This document shows, piece after piece, positions 1 to 8,362 of a stretch of DNA of 64,000 nt; positions within the stretch are counted from its first letter, which is position 1; each line of letters opens with the position of its first letter. The position numbers and the translations under genes were made by a program. The notes below the pieces were generated by a model. That model was not told the origin of the DNA and ran no database searches. It saw nothing but the letters and a program-made list of their open reading frames with translations. Source of the DNA: Salegentibacter sp. (GTDB taxonomy: Bacteria; Bacteroidota; Bacteroidia; Flavobacteriales; Flavobacteriaceae); the NCBI GenBank assembly GCA_024635795.1, contig JAGXIH010000011.1, positions 1-64,000 of the forward strand, written 5' to 3'.

Positions 1-1824
1 ATTGAACTTTTTGAAGAAAGTCTGGGTCAGCTTAAAAGAATCTGTTATCTGGGCCCGCAGATCGGGATTTCCTTCAACATAAGTATATGGGTCCAGGTAG
101 AATATAAAAGGATTGAAATTGCTGTAATTCGGTCTTGATATTCTTCTGCTATAGGCATAGTTCAACTGGTAATTCTCACTTACCTTCTGTTCAAGCATGG
201 CATTGGGAAAGAACTCCAGATAATCCCTCTTATTACTTTCATTCATGGTAAAGGATCTTCCCTCACCAAAAGTTTGTTCCGCTCTAAGTCCTGCCTGTAA
301 ATTCCAGGTGTCATTAAATCTGTTACTGTAGCTCACATATGCCGCGTAGATATCTTCTTCATATTTAAATCTGTCGCTATTGGAGGGGTCTAGGCGGCGA
401 TCGTTATTCTCCGTCACGAAATACTTTAGATCACTATCAGATATTACCTTACTGGCTTTTACTCCCAATTCAAGATTTGAACTGGCTGACAAAGGTTTTG
501 TGAAATCTATTTTTGCAGCGTAAATGCTGTAGTCTGATAGGCTGTTATTGTCGAGCAGTTCCAGTACTTTAGAATCATCAGTGTGGTAGGTATAAGTATT
601 AGTGAAACTGGCATTAACTTCGTTTTTGAGTCTCACATAATCCACATCGGCCGATATGGAGGTTCCTGTAGTATCCAGTTTTCCCGTATAGTGAACATTG
701 AACTGCCCGTTTGAAAAACTGTCATTCCTGTTGTTAAGGGCATCTACGCTAACAAAAGGACCATTTACAGGGTGCCGCAAAGTACTGAAGGTATTCCAGT
801 CATCTTGTCTGTCCTTGTAAATAAGATTGGCCATTATTCCAATGCTGTGATTGTCATTAAAATCGTAATCCGTTCCAATTCGAAGAGATGGAACAAATTG
901 TTCGCTTTCCTGAAGTCCTGATTGTTCGTATATGGAAAAGTCCTGGTTACCGGGAAATGTTCTGATCACCTTCTGTGGCCTGTAATCTCCCCGTTCAGAC
1001 AGATCTAGATTGAAGAAAGAATTCCAGTTTCCTTTGTTATAGCTCAAATTAGCACCCCCATTGAATAATTTCTGATTACTTACTTTATACCCCCCGTAAA
1101 TACTACCAGTGAGTCCGGTGCCGACACTCTTCTTAAGGTTTATGTTCAAAATCCCGGCGGTACCTTCAGCATCATATTTGGCTGAAGGGTTATGGATCAC
1201 TTCAATTTCTTCTATGCTTTCTGCAGGCATGCTCTCGAGCAGGGTCTGGAGTTCCTTGGCTGAAAGGTAAGTCATACGCCCATCGAGCATAACAGTTACT
1301 CCCTGGTTTCCGTTGATCATAAAGTCCCCATCCTGTCCAACTGAAACTCCGGGTGCTCTGGAAAGCATTTCATAAGCCGTTCTGCCGGCAGCAACAGCAG
1401 TTCCTTCCACTTTCATCACCATTTTGCCATTTTCGACTTTTACACGCGGCCTCCAGCTATGGATCATAACCTCGTTGAGCATGGCCATTTCTTCCCGCAT
1501 GGTAACCAATCCGAAATCCCTGCTGAAATCTGAACTGGCTATTTCAAATAACGGGCTAAATGTGGATTCAAAACCTATGGCGCTGAATCTCAGTACATAT
1601 TTTCCATTTTTAGGGGGTTTCAGATTAAAGGTCCCATCCATTTCTGTAGTCGATCCCGTTACCAGTGTAGAATCGGGTAATTTCATTACTGCGACAGTCG
1701 CAAAAGGTATGGATTCTTCTTTTTGGTCCATAAGGCTCCCGCTGAGCAAACCCTGCTGAGCGATACTGATCTGTGTTATAAAACATATAAAAAAGGCGAT
1801 TGTTAATTTTCGATACAACTTCAT
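1..1824 (-). CDS. TonB-family outer-membrane beta-barrel receptor (5' part; runs off window)
   Basis: The frame is open from an ATG at 1824 down to base 1, so 608 N-terminal residues are visible and the C-terminus lies outside. It starts with a signal peptide (MKLYRKLTIAFFICFITQ...AQ), followed by a carboxypeptidase-regulatory-like beta-sandwich (about residues 22-110), then a TonB plug-like domain with MLDGRMTYLS and SAKYDAEGTAGILNINLKK, then barrel strands rich in aromatic residues. This order fits the Bacteroidota outer-membrane beta-barrel (OMP_b-brl_3) family, relatives of TonB-dependent receptors that often have no SusD partner. The substrate cannot be told from sequence. It is divergent from a LytS/LytTR signalling operon, and a direct repeat between them suggests that system controls it. 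Confidence 0.88.
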   Translation of the reverse strand, partial: MKLYRKLTIAFFICFITQISIAQQGLLSGSLMDQKEESIPFATVAVMKLPDSTLVTGSTTEMDGTFNLKPPKNGKYVLRFSAIGFESTFSPLFEIASSDFSRDFGLVTMREEMAMLNEVMIHSWRPRVKVENGKMVMKVEGTAVAAGRTAYEMLSRAPGVSVGQDGDFMINGNQGVTVMLDGRMTYLSAKELQTLLESMPAESIEEIEVIHNPSAKYDAEGTAGILNINLKKSVGTGLTGSIYGGYKVSNQKLFNGGANLSYNKGNWNSFFNLDLSERGDYRPQKVIRTFPGNQDFSIYEQSGLQESEQFVPSLRIGTDYDFNDNHSIGIMANLIYKDRQDDWNTFSTLRHPVNGPFVSVDALNNRNDSFSNGQFNVHYTGKLDTTGTSISADVDYVRLKNEVNASFTNTYTYHTDDSKVLELLDNNSLSDYSIYAAKIDFTKPLSASSNLELGVKASKVISDSDLKYFVTENNDRRLDPSNSDRFKYEEDIYAAYVSYSNRFNDTWNLQAGLRAEQTFGEGRSFTMNESNKRDYLEFFPNAMLEQKVSENYQLNYAYSRRISRPNYSNFNPFIFYLDPYTYVEGNPDLRAQITDSFKLTQTFFKKFN

Positions 1825-1903
1825 CACGTTTATTTTAATTGGTTAATAATTGATTGATGAAGCAAATATGACAGGAATTAACCCTCCGGGGAACCGCAAT
1901 TCT

Positions 1904-1936
1904 ATGAACCGGGATTTCATCTCAATGAACCGGGAT
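1904..1936. promoter_or_regulatory. Direct repeat, candidate LytTR-regulator binding site
   Basis: ATGAACCGGGAT occurs at 1904-1915 and again at 1925-1936, exactly 21 bp apart. A weaker relative (GAACCGCAAT) lies at 1891-1900. LytTR regulators bind two imperfect direct repeats spaced about two helical turns. On the minus strand each copy contains GGTTCAT, resembling the family core GTTNRK. The repeat lies between the receptor gene (ATG at 1824) and the kinase gene (ATG at 1951), whose partner regulator has a LytTR domain. Binding is inferred. Confidence 0.5.
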
Positions 1937-1950
1937 ATGGTCAATATGAA

Positions 1951-3168
1951 ATGGAAGGGAGTTTTTTAAAATTAAGAGATCTTGCACAAGAGATAGAAAT
2001 CCAAACCATAATGGATATGAGAAAACGAAAAAACCTTTTAATTTTTTACATTTACCTTTTAGATAAAATAAAAAGAATAGAAGCTTCAGCTAAAAATATT
2101 GACTCCTCACGGAAACGATTCGGATTTTATTTGATCCTAAAAGATATCGGCATTGCAGCTTTAACGACTGTTCTGTTTTACTATGTAATGGTTTTTATGC
2201 ACCAGGGCTATATTATGCTTCCCTCTTTTTACAATTTGGTTGAAATGGGCTTGGCATTTGTATTTCTCCTGTTTCTTTTCTGGGTGCATCATGGAATTTC
2301 TGGCTTAATGGAGTCTGATGTGTTTAAGAGAACCAGTCCCGTTAACAGAACCATTATTGAACTATCCATTGTTATTCTGGCGACTCTCCTGTTAACTTTT
2401 ATTGTGACTTATCTTCCGTCCAGTTATATATTTCCTCCCGAGGCCATTCTACCCGAACGGGTACGAACTGCCTTTGTTATAACGATCATCCTTTCTCTGT
2501 TTTTCTATTTTTTTGTCGAACGGGAAAGAAATAAAAGAAAACTTCAGGAAAAAGTATTGCGCTCAACCCATCTCCAAAAGGAGAATTATCAGGCCCAGAT
2601 ACAAAGCCTTAAAAATCAGGTGAACCCTCATTTCCTATTTAACAGTCTCAATGTCTTGAGTTCCCTGATTCAGAAAAACCAAAGCCAGGCCCAGGAGTTC
2701 GTGCGCAGGCTTTCAAAAGTATACCGATCCTTCCTTGATCATAGCCAAGAACAGTTGGTGTCGCTTCGAAAAGAGATGGAATTAACAGAGGCTTATATTT
2801 ACCTGCTTAGTACGCGATTTGGTGACAATGTTCGGTTTGAGATAAATGTCTCCAAAGATCATACGCATTTATTATTGCCTCCCGGTTCTCTGCAGATGTT
2901 GGTCGAAAACGCCATAAAGCATAACGGCTCTACCAGAAAAAAGCCTTTAATCATTCAGATCTCTTCCGAAAAAGATGAACTGATTGTGAAAAACAACCTC
3001 CAGCCCCGTTTGGAGAAAATGGAATCCACCAGGACCGGATTGGAAAATATTACCAGACGATACAAATTTTTGACAGATCAGGAAGTGAAATTCATTACAT
3101 CAGAAAAAGATTTTATTGCCAAACTTCCATTGCTAAAAGTTGAAGCTTATGAAAATAGTAATTATTGA
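1951..3168 (+). CDS. LytS-type sensor histidine kinase (His_kinase family)
   Basis: Inner-membrane sensor kinase of 405 residues. Four hydrophobic stretches (about 60-83, 97-114, 132-154, 173-190) precede a short coiled linker and the His_kinase domain. The phospho-accepting histidine is H227 in NQVNPHFLFNSLN, and the ATP-binding N-box is LVENAIKHN (N320). No separate periplasmic ligand domain is visible, so the signal is probably sensed in the membrane. The start at 1951 is the first ATG; a later ATG at 2011 is possible because no ribosome-binding site decides. The 3' end overlaps the response-regulator gene by 20 bp, which implies translational coupling and a functional pair. Its paralogue lies directly after the regulator. 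Confidence 0.9.
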   Translation: MEGSFLKLRDLAQEIEIQTIMDMRKRKNLLIFYIYLLDKIKRIEASAKNIDSSRKRFGFYLILKDIGIAALTTVLFYYVMVFMHQGYIMLPSFYNLVEMGLAFVFLLFLFWVHHGISGLMESDVFKRTSPVNRTIIELSIVILATLLLTFIVTYLPSSYIFPPEAILPERVRTAFVITIILSLFFYFFVERERNKRKLQEKVLRSTHLQKENYQAQIQSLKNQVNPHFLFNSLNVLSSLIQKNQSQAQEFVRRLSKVYRSFLDHSQEQLVSLRKEMELTEAYIYLLSTRFGDNVRFEINVSKDHTHLLLPPGSLQMLVENAIKHNGSTRKKPLIIQISSEKDELIVKNNLQPRLEKMESTRTGLENITRRYKFLTDQEVKFITSEKDFIAKLPLLKVEAYENSNY

Positions 3169-3919
3169 AGACGAAGCCTTTGCAGCAGATTCCCTGGAGT
3201 CGATGATCCTTGAATTACGGCCGAAAACCGATGTGCTGGAAAAGTTAGAATCGATCGAGGAAGCTGTGGAATGGTTCAGCATGAATCAGCATCCTGATCT
3301 GGTGTTTTGCGATATACATCTTTCAGATGGGAACAGCTTTGAGATTTTCAGGCAAACAGAGGTTAAATGTCCGGTGATCTTTACCACTGCTTACAATGAA
3401 TATGCTATTGAAGCTTTTAAAGTAAATAGCATAGATTATCTGCTAAAACCTATTGGGAAAGAAGAACTTGCAAAGGCAATACGAAAGTATGAAGAACTTA
3501 AGCAAACGAACCTGCCCCTGGAGATCAAAAACTTACAGAGTCTTCTACATGATGCTGCCAAAGGAAGCTCTCAGGCAGAGAAGAAATCCCGTTTTATGGT
3601 AAAATCAGGACAATCAATAAAAACTATTTCCAGTGAAAAAGTAGCTTATTTTTTGGCAGAAGACGGAGTGGTATTATTGGTTACTTTTGAGGCTAATCGT
3701 TTTGTGGTGAATTATACCCTCGATCAGTTGGAAGAGATGCTTGATCTTAAAACATTTTTTAGGACCAACCGGCAGCTTATTGCAAACATCAGATCTGTGA
3801 AGGAGGTGAGCCCCTATTTTAAAGGACGGCTTCATCTCGTTCTAAATCCATCCCTGGCAGGTGATCAGATCATAAGCAGTAGTAAGGCTTCTGCTTTCAA
3901 GGATTGGCTGGACCTGTAA
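3149..3919 (+). CDS. LytTR response regulator
   Basis: Cytoplasmic response regulator of 256 residues. The N-terminal receiver domain has the acidic pair in IIEDEA, the phospho-acceptor D55 in LVFCDIHLSD, the T in FTTAYNE and the conserved lysine in DYLLKPIG. The C-terminal half (about 150-256) is a LytTR DNA-binding domain with FFRTNRQLIANI. The open frame extends 9 bases upstream to a TTG, but the ATG at 3149 gives the standard receiver start. It is partner to the overlapping kinase and possibly to the second kinase downstream. A 21-bp-period direct repeat upstream of the operon is its likely target. Confidence 0.93.
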   Translation: MKIVIIEDEAFAADSLESMILELRPKTDVLEKLESIEEAVEWFSMNQHPDLVFCDIHLSDGNSFEIFRQTEVKCPVIFTTAYNEYAIEAFKVNSIDYLLKPIGKEELAKAIRKYEELKQTNLPLEIKNLQSLLHDAAKGSSQAEKKSRFMVKSGQSIKTISSEKVAYFLAEDGVVLLVTFEANRFVVNYTLDQLEEMLDLKTFFRTNRQLIANIRSVKEVSPYFKGRLHLVLNPSLAGDQIISSSKASAFKDWLDL

Positions 3920-3952
3920 GAAATGTAGAGATTATTGAATAATGACCAGGAA

Positions 3953-5065
3953 ATGAGACTGAAATTAGCTGAGAAAATAAAACCGCGGTATCGGGTTTGG
4001 CTGCACAGAATACTTGTGGCTGGATTAATAACTGTCGCAATCCAACTGATATTCCTTTATGTAAAATATGGGAGTATATTCGTAGAGCTACATTACACCT
4101 CTGGAATTGAATTTACCTTTACATTTCTTTATTTTCTATCGCTATTTTCGATATATCCCAGGATTTCCCGTTTTCTCCATTCTCCTGTATTCAATCGCAT
4201 GGGGTCAGTTTATATCAATATTCTTGAAGGAATAACTGTAGCCATGTCTACTTTCCTGTTGATCACGATCATGAAAATCTTGCCAATATATATACTGCTC
4301 TTGTATCTCAACGCAAGATATGAGGATATGAATGCCTCATTTGACATAGATGCTTTGCGCCGGGACGTCATTGCGCATGCCGTCTTAGGTCTTTTCATTT
4401 ATTATTTTGTAGAAAGAGAGAGGATTCGGAAGCAAATACAGGCAGAAGCTTTACGATATGCACAGCTACAAAAAGAAGAATTTAAAGGTCAACTGGAGAA
4501 CCTGAAAAACCAGGTGAATCCTCATTTCCTGTTTAATAATCTTGAAGCTCTTGATTCCCTTATTGAAAAAGATCCGGAAGAAGCTGTCAGATTTGTAAAC
4601 CGCTTATCTTATGTCTATCGGTCTTTCCTAAATCATGAACAAGAATTGGGGACATTGGCAAAAGAAATGGAATTGGTGGAGGCGTATATATATTTGCTAA
4701 AAACCCGTTTCGGGGATAAAATACAATTTAACATAAAAACACCTCCGGAATACATGTCTCTTCAGATACCTCCCGGAAGTTTACAGGTACTTATTGAGAA
4801 TGCTGTATTATATAACGAAATTAGCAGAGAAAAGCCTCTTCATATCAATATCAGTATTCACAGGGGAAAACTCATGGTGCGCAATAATTTGTATGAGATT
4901 GGGCGTGAAAAGACATCAGGAGCGGGGTTGAAGGATTTAATAGAAAGGTATGAATATTTCACCAATGAAACCATTGAGGTAGAGGAGACCGGCAGAGAGT
5001 TGGTTGTTAAACTGCCCTTGCTAAAGCTTGAAGAGGAAGAAGACGATGTCGAGAAAAAGTTCTGA
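3953..5065 (+). CDS. Second LytS-type histidine kinase, paralogue of the first
   Basis: This 370-residue membrane kinase closely parallels the first kinase in layout: membrane segments up to about residue 155, the identical ERER(I/N)-type linker start, then NQVNPHFLFNNLEALDSLI with H191. The N-box reads LIENAVLYN, so the usual K-H before the second Asn is replaced by L-Y, which may weaken ATP handling. The open frame reaches a TTG at 3935; the ATG at 3953 is preferred. It starts 33 bp after the response-regulator stop, and no second regulator follows, so both kinases probably act on the same LytTR protein or as a heterodimer. The C-terminus is acidic (EEEEDDVEKKF). Confidence 0.87.
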   Translation: MRLKLAEKIKPRYRVWLHRILVAGLITVAIQLIFLYVKYGSIFVELHYTSGIEFTFTFLYFLSLFSIYPRISRFLHSPVFNRMGSVYINILEGITVAMSTFLLITIMKILPIYILLLYLNARYEDMNASFDIDALRRDVIAHAVLGLFIYYFVERERIRKQIQAEALRYAQLQKEEFKGQLENLKNQVNPHFLFNNLEALDSLIEKDPEEAVRFVNRLSYVYRSFLNHEQELGTLAKEMELVEAYIYLLKTRFGDKIQFNIKTPPEYMSLQIPPGSLQVLIENAVLYNEISREKPLHINISIHRGKLMVRNNLYEIGREKTSGAGLKDLIERYEYFTNETIEVEETGRELVVKLPLLKLEEEEDDVEKKF

Positions 5066-5388
5066 TCCCTGTCGAAATTTGCACGTAGAGTCCGAATCCT
5101 GGTTTCATTTTTATAGGGGATTAATTCCAAAATAGTAGGATTGCCATTCTCATCGGTATAGGTAAACGGGTGTACGCTTTTCTTCCTCCTGGTTTTTCTC
5201 CAGAAATCGGTATGCAAATAGGCATATAAAATGCCTCCTATAATTGCTTTCAGGTTAAGGTAGGAATCAAATTCAACAGAAAAGGCTTTTCTTACACTCC
5301 AGCCTTCTTCTTCTTCTTCTTCCCTTATCCGGTCAAAAGACTTTATTATATAATATCCGGTTTTATTTAGCGCAACAAACCAATAAAT
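5066..5388 (-). pseudogene. Orphan open-frame remnant, unrecognised
   Basis: On the minus strand a frame is open from a stop at 5389-5391 downward. Its part outside the kinase gene encodes about 108 residues of protein-like composition, including GWSVRKAFSVEFDSYLNL, GILYAYLHTDFWRKTRRKK and VHPFTYTDENGNPTILEL. No ATG occurs before position 5217 in this frame, and past 5066 it simply reads antisense through the acidic C-terminus of the kinase as a run of serines. That suggests the 3' end of an older gene overwritten or truncated by rearrangement. I do not recognise the family, and chance openness remains possible. Confidence 0.35.
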
Positions 5389-5599
5389 CTAATTCCGTAT
5401 TTTTACCGGACACTAATGAAAATTTATATGAAAACTTTTTGTTTCAGATTTTAAGTTTTTTAGCGGAGATATTAACCGCAACTTAGAATTGATTTGCAAA
5501 AAAATATAACCCTAGAATTCTATAGTAAATCAAAAAACTTGTATTTTTATAAAATGGAAGTCAATTAGACATATTCAAGTTCAAGATTAAGGACACCTA

Positions 5600-5724
5600 A
5601 AAGGTTACCTTTAAGATATAATTCGTTGTAACCTTTGTCAGTTCTAAGATACGTAGGTTAGGTTTGAATCCTGGCAAGGTCACTTAAAGCAGAAAGTTCG
5701 CACGTGAGTGCGGACTTTTTTGTT
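5600..5724 (+). ncRNA. Candidate small structured RNA with T-arm-like hairpin
   Basis: Bases 5628-5635 (GTAACCTT) can pair with either 5600-5608 (AAAGGTTAC, perfect) or 5676-5683 (AAGGTCAC, one mismatch). Inside the second pairing sits a 5-bp stem TTAGG/CCTGG (5658-5662 with 5670-5674) around the 7-base loop TTTGAAT, which resembles a tRNA T-arm with one change. The segment ends in a strong terminator. At 56 nt between closing arms it is too short for a tRNA, so this may be a tRNA remnant or an unrelated small RNA. Transcription is not shown. Confidence 0.3.
5694..5724 (+). terminator. Factor-independent terminator
   Basis: A 10-bp stem AAGTTCGCAC (5694-5703) / GTGCGGACTT (5708-5717) with one G-T pair and a GTGA loop runs into a T-tract. 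No gene is evident just upstream on the plus strand, so it probably ends a small RNA. Confidence 0.75.
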
Positions 5725-5938
5725 TTCTGCAAAAACTGAGCGTAGCTTAAAGCTTTGGAGGGATCAAGCCTAATTGTTGTAGACTATTCCAGAAGAAAAT
5801 TCCTACAAATCGTTTTCCGAAGAAGGCATTTATCAAGTATTTAAGTTATTGGCCTAAAAGTATTTGCAGGGCCTCTTTTTCTTCTTATCTTGGTAAGACC
5901 ATAACATAAGTAGGTTAAGTTCATGGTAGATTTGGGGC

Positions 5939-5971
5939 AAAAAAAGGTGGATGAATAATCCGCCTTTTTTT
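5939..5971 (+). terminator. Factor-independent terminator
   Basis: Stem GGTGGAT (5946-5952) / ATCCGCC (5958-5964), extended by seven A-T pairs, closes a 5-base loop and ends in a T-tract. It is symmetric enough to work on both strands. It follows a second segment without a recognisable gene. Confidence 0.7.
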
Positions 5972-6282
5972 ATGTTCAATTTTCTGGGATCAAACTCAAA
6001 AGTTCCTTAAGAGCTCTATCAAACTATTTTGAAATTTTTAAAAAAGGAAATAAACCTATGTTTATCCCGAGATATTTTTGATTCATGATCACTGCTTAAT
6101 TTAGCAAGGAAGTACTATACTTGTGGAAATAATTGCTAACTTACTGATCACAACAGCTCATAAACTCAATTAAAACCTGTGTTTATGAACAAACCTTACC
6201 AACGAGGCGAAGAAAAGACAGAGGCAACATAAGCTCAAACAAAATGGGTTGAAAATGGAACCACGGAATTTAATTTAAAATA

Positions 6283-8064
6283 ATGGAACCAGATATTATT
6301 ATCGTTTTGTTAATCCTTAGTGTAACAGTAATATTGCTGGTATTCGATTTTGTCCGCATTGATATTGTTGCTATTGGTTGTATGCTGGCGCTGGGCTGGA
6401 CCGGTATTTTAAATCCGCAGGAGATGTTTTCCGGGTTTTCGAGTAATGCCGTAATAGCCATGCTTAGCGTGATGATACTGGGGCGCGGTATTGCCCGAAC
6501 GGGTATCATGGATGAATTTTCAAAATTTGTTATCAGCAAGGCTGGCAGCCACAAACGAAATTTAGTTGGATTACTCTCAATTTCAGCAGGTTTACTATCT
6601 GGTTTAATTCAAAATATTGGCGCAGCTGCGCTTTTTCTGCCCGGAATCATGCAGGTTTCTCGCCGTACGAAGATTCCCGCATCATCGCTTATTATGCCCG
6701 TTGGGTTTGCAGCCATACTGGGGGGAACCCTAACCATGGTTGGCTCGGGTCCGCTTATTCTGGTAAACGACCTGTTAAGAAATGAAGGCCTTGAAGCCTA
6801 TAACTTATTTAGCGTAACCCCTGTTGGCATTGTGCTTCTCTTGTCGGGCATAGGTTATTTTTTGCTGTTCGGAAATAAAGTTTTACCTAAGAAGAAAGGT
6901 GGGGAAACAGAAAAAACCGAACAGGAAAGGTTAGTTGAGAAGCTTGATTTACCAGACAATATCACGCTGTTGACCGTACCCGGTAAAAGTTCACTGGCTG
7001 GGAAAACAACAGAAGAGGCAGGCTTATGGAAAAAATACAATATCAATCTTTTAGGCATTGGGAAAGGGGAGGATGTGGTTTACGCCCCCTGGCGTGAAAA
7101 CAAGTTTGAGAATGGGCAAACCCTTGCCGTTTTGGGTTCTGCTGAAAACACAGATCAGTTTTCAAAAGACTTTCAGCTTGAGAATCGCTCTGCGTCGGGC
7201 AATTTCTCTGATGGTTTTAACCCTAATGTCAGCGGTTTTGCAGAGGTGATTATTCCTCCGGATTCAGAACTTGCCGGAAAAAGTATACGAGAATACACCC
7301 TTAGAAAACGCTATGCTGTTGAGCCGGTAATACTATTCAACAAAGGAGAAAGAGTGGAGGGAGATTTTTCTGATGTGGTAATCGGCACAGGTGACACCCT
7401 GATTGTTTACGGCAGGTGGGACAATATAAAAGATTTGAAAGAAAGCGCTGATTTTGTTGTGGTCACTGACTTCGATGTAGATAAAAAAGATAAGTCAAAA
7501 ACCTGGCCGGCTATAGGCTGCTTTGTATTTGCCATTGCTCTGGCAATGTTCGGCTTTCCCATTTCTATGGCTTTTTTGACCGGAGCTCTTTGTATGGTTC
7601 TGGCCCGTGTATTGAATATCGGACAGGCCTATGAGTCAATTGAATGGAAAGTAGTTTTTCTGCTGGCGGGATTGATTCCTTTGGGTGTGGCCATGCAAAA
7701 AACAGGGACTGCTAACTTCCTGGCCGAATCTATCATGAGTGTAGTTATTGATTTACACCCTGTTTTCTTCATACTGATGATTGGAGTGTTGTCAACCGTT
7801 TTTTCACTGTTTATGTCCAATGTAGGAGCAATTGTCGTGCTGACTCCGCTGGTAATAGGTATGGCCGGTATTGACCCCAGACCACTTGTGCTGATGGCTG
7901 CGGTTTGTGCCGCAAACTCCTTTATTCTGCCCACACACCAGGTTAATGCCTTCCTGATGTCATCGGGTGGGTATCGCAATGCCGACTATTTAAAGGCAGG
8001 GAGTGGAATGACAATCCTATTCCTGGCCGTTACAGTTACTCTGTTCTACTTTTTTATTATTTGA
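6283..8064 (+). CDS. SLC13/DASS-family permease with two RCK_C (TrkA-C) domains
   Basis: Inner-membrane anion:sodium-type transporter of 593 residues. Hydrophobic helices in the N-terminal third include the hairpin region GGTLTMVGSGPLILVNDLL. A hydrophilic middle (about 200-410) looks like two RCK_C domains (for example LAGKTTEEAGLWKKYNINLL and LAGKSIREYTLRKRYAVEPV). The C-terminal helices contain the second substrate hairpin, SNVGAIVVLTPLVIGMA and FILPTHQVNAFLMSSGGY. The layout matches SLC13-type permeases annotated for sulfate, dicarboxylates or other anions; the substrate is not readable. It starts at the first ATG after a long leader and stands alone. No associated sulfur or citrate genes are nearby. 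Confidence 0.87.
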   Translation: MEPDIIIVLLILSVTVILLVFDFVRIDIVAIGCMLALGWTGILNPQEMFSGFSSNAVIAMLSVMILGRGIARTGIMDEFSKFVISKAGSHKRNLVGLLSISAGLLSGLIQNIGAAALFLPGIMQVSRRTKIPASSLIMPVGFAAILGGTLTMVGSGPLILVNDLLRNEGLEAYNLFSVTPVGIVLLLSGIGYFLLFGNKVLPKKKGGETEKTEQERLVEKLDLPDNITLLTVPGKSSLAGKTTEEAGLWKKYNINLLGIGKGEDVVYAPWRENKFENGQTLAVLGSAENTDQFSKDFQLENRSASGNFSDGFNPNVSGFAEVIIPPDSELAGKSIREYTLRKRYAVEPVILFNKGERVEGDFSDVVIGTGDTLIVYGRWDNIKDLKESADFVVVTDFDVDKKDKSKTWPAIGCFVFAIALAMFGFPISMAFLTGALCMVLARVLNIGQAYESIEWKVVFLLAGLIPLGVAMQKTGTANFLAESIMSVVIDLHPVFFILMIGVLSTVFSLFMSNVGAIVVLTPLVIGMAGIDPRPLVLMAAVCAANSFILPTHQVNAFLMSSGGYRNADYLKAGSGMTILFLAVTVTLFYFFII

Positions 8065-8362
8065 GTCCTGTAGAAAACTATCAAAAAATTCGCTAAAAAT
8101 AAGCGCTTTCTTTAATGGTGATGGTCTTCTTCTGCATATTCGTATGTTTCATGAATTATCAATAGAAAAATACTAAATCTGAAACTGTGAGGGAGACTAA
8201 TACTTCCTGCATCTACGGAATGGGGTGGAACCAGCTAAAATATACACCATTTCCTTTTTGGAAGGCTTGTAGGTTTATTTAAAAAACAAGAATTTTAATT
8301 TATCTTACCGGCTCATATAATTTATTAGTGTTAAGAACCCAATTTTATCCAAGTCCTTACCT
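8065..8362. other. Intergenic region before the fructan regulator
   Basis: I see no gene, strong hairpin or consensus TAnnTTTG box in these 298 bases. It must contain the promoter of the hybrid regulator gene, probably in the AT-rich last 100 bases. Confidence 0.5.

Larger units (their letters stand above)
5400..6282. other. Gene-poor stretch with two structured, terminator-ended segments
   Basis: No convincing gene is visible here. The stretch is AT-rich and carries two unit-like segments that share the word GTAGGTTA, each ending in a factor-independent terminator (5694-5724 and 5939-5971). The first also contains a tRNA T-arm-like hairpin. The last 160 bases form the leader of the SLC13 permease gene. 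A 15-codon ATG frame starting at 6184 is too short to call. Confidence 0.6.

Noticed and set aside
1424-1759. Plus-strand frame inside the receptor gene
   Set aside because: It lies within the clearly coding minus-strand receptor and has no signal of its own.
4858-5217. Minus-strand 119-codon frame with a serine run
   Set aside because: Its C-terminal half is only the antisense of the acidic kinase C-terminus; only the 5066-5388 part may be a real remnant.
5628-5683. A functional tRNA
   Set aside because: Only 56 nt between acceptor-like arms, no D-arm, no convincing anticodon stem and an altered T-loop.
6184-6231. 15-codon ATG frame in the permease leader
   Set aside because: Too short, with no repeat of codons typical for attenuation and no hairpin following.
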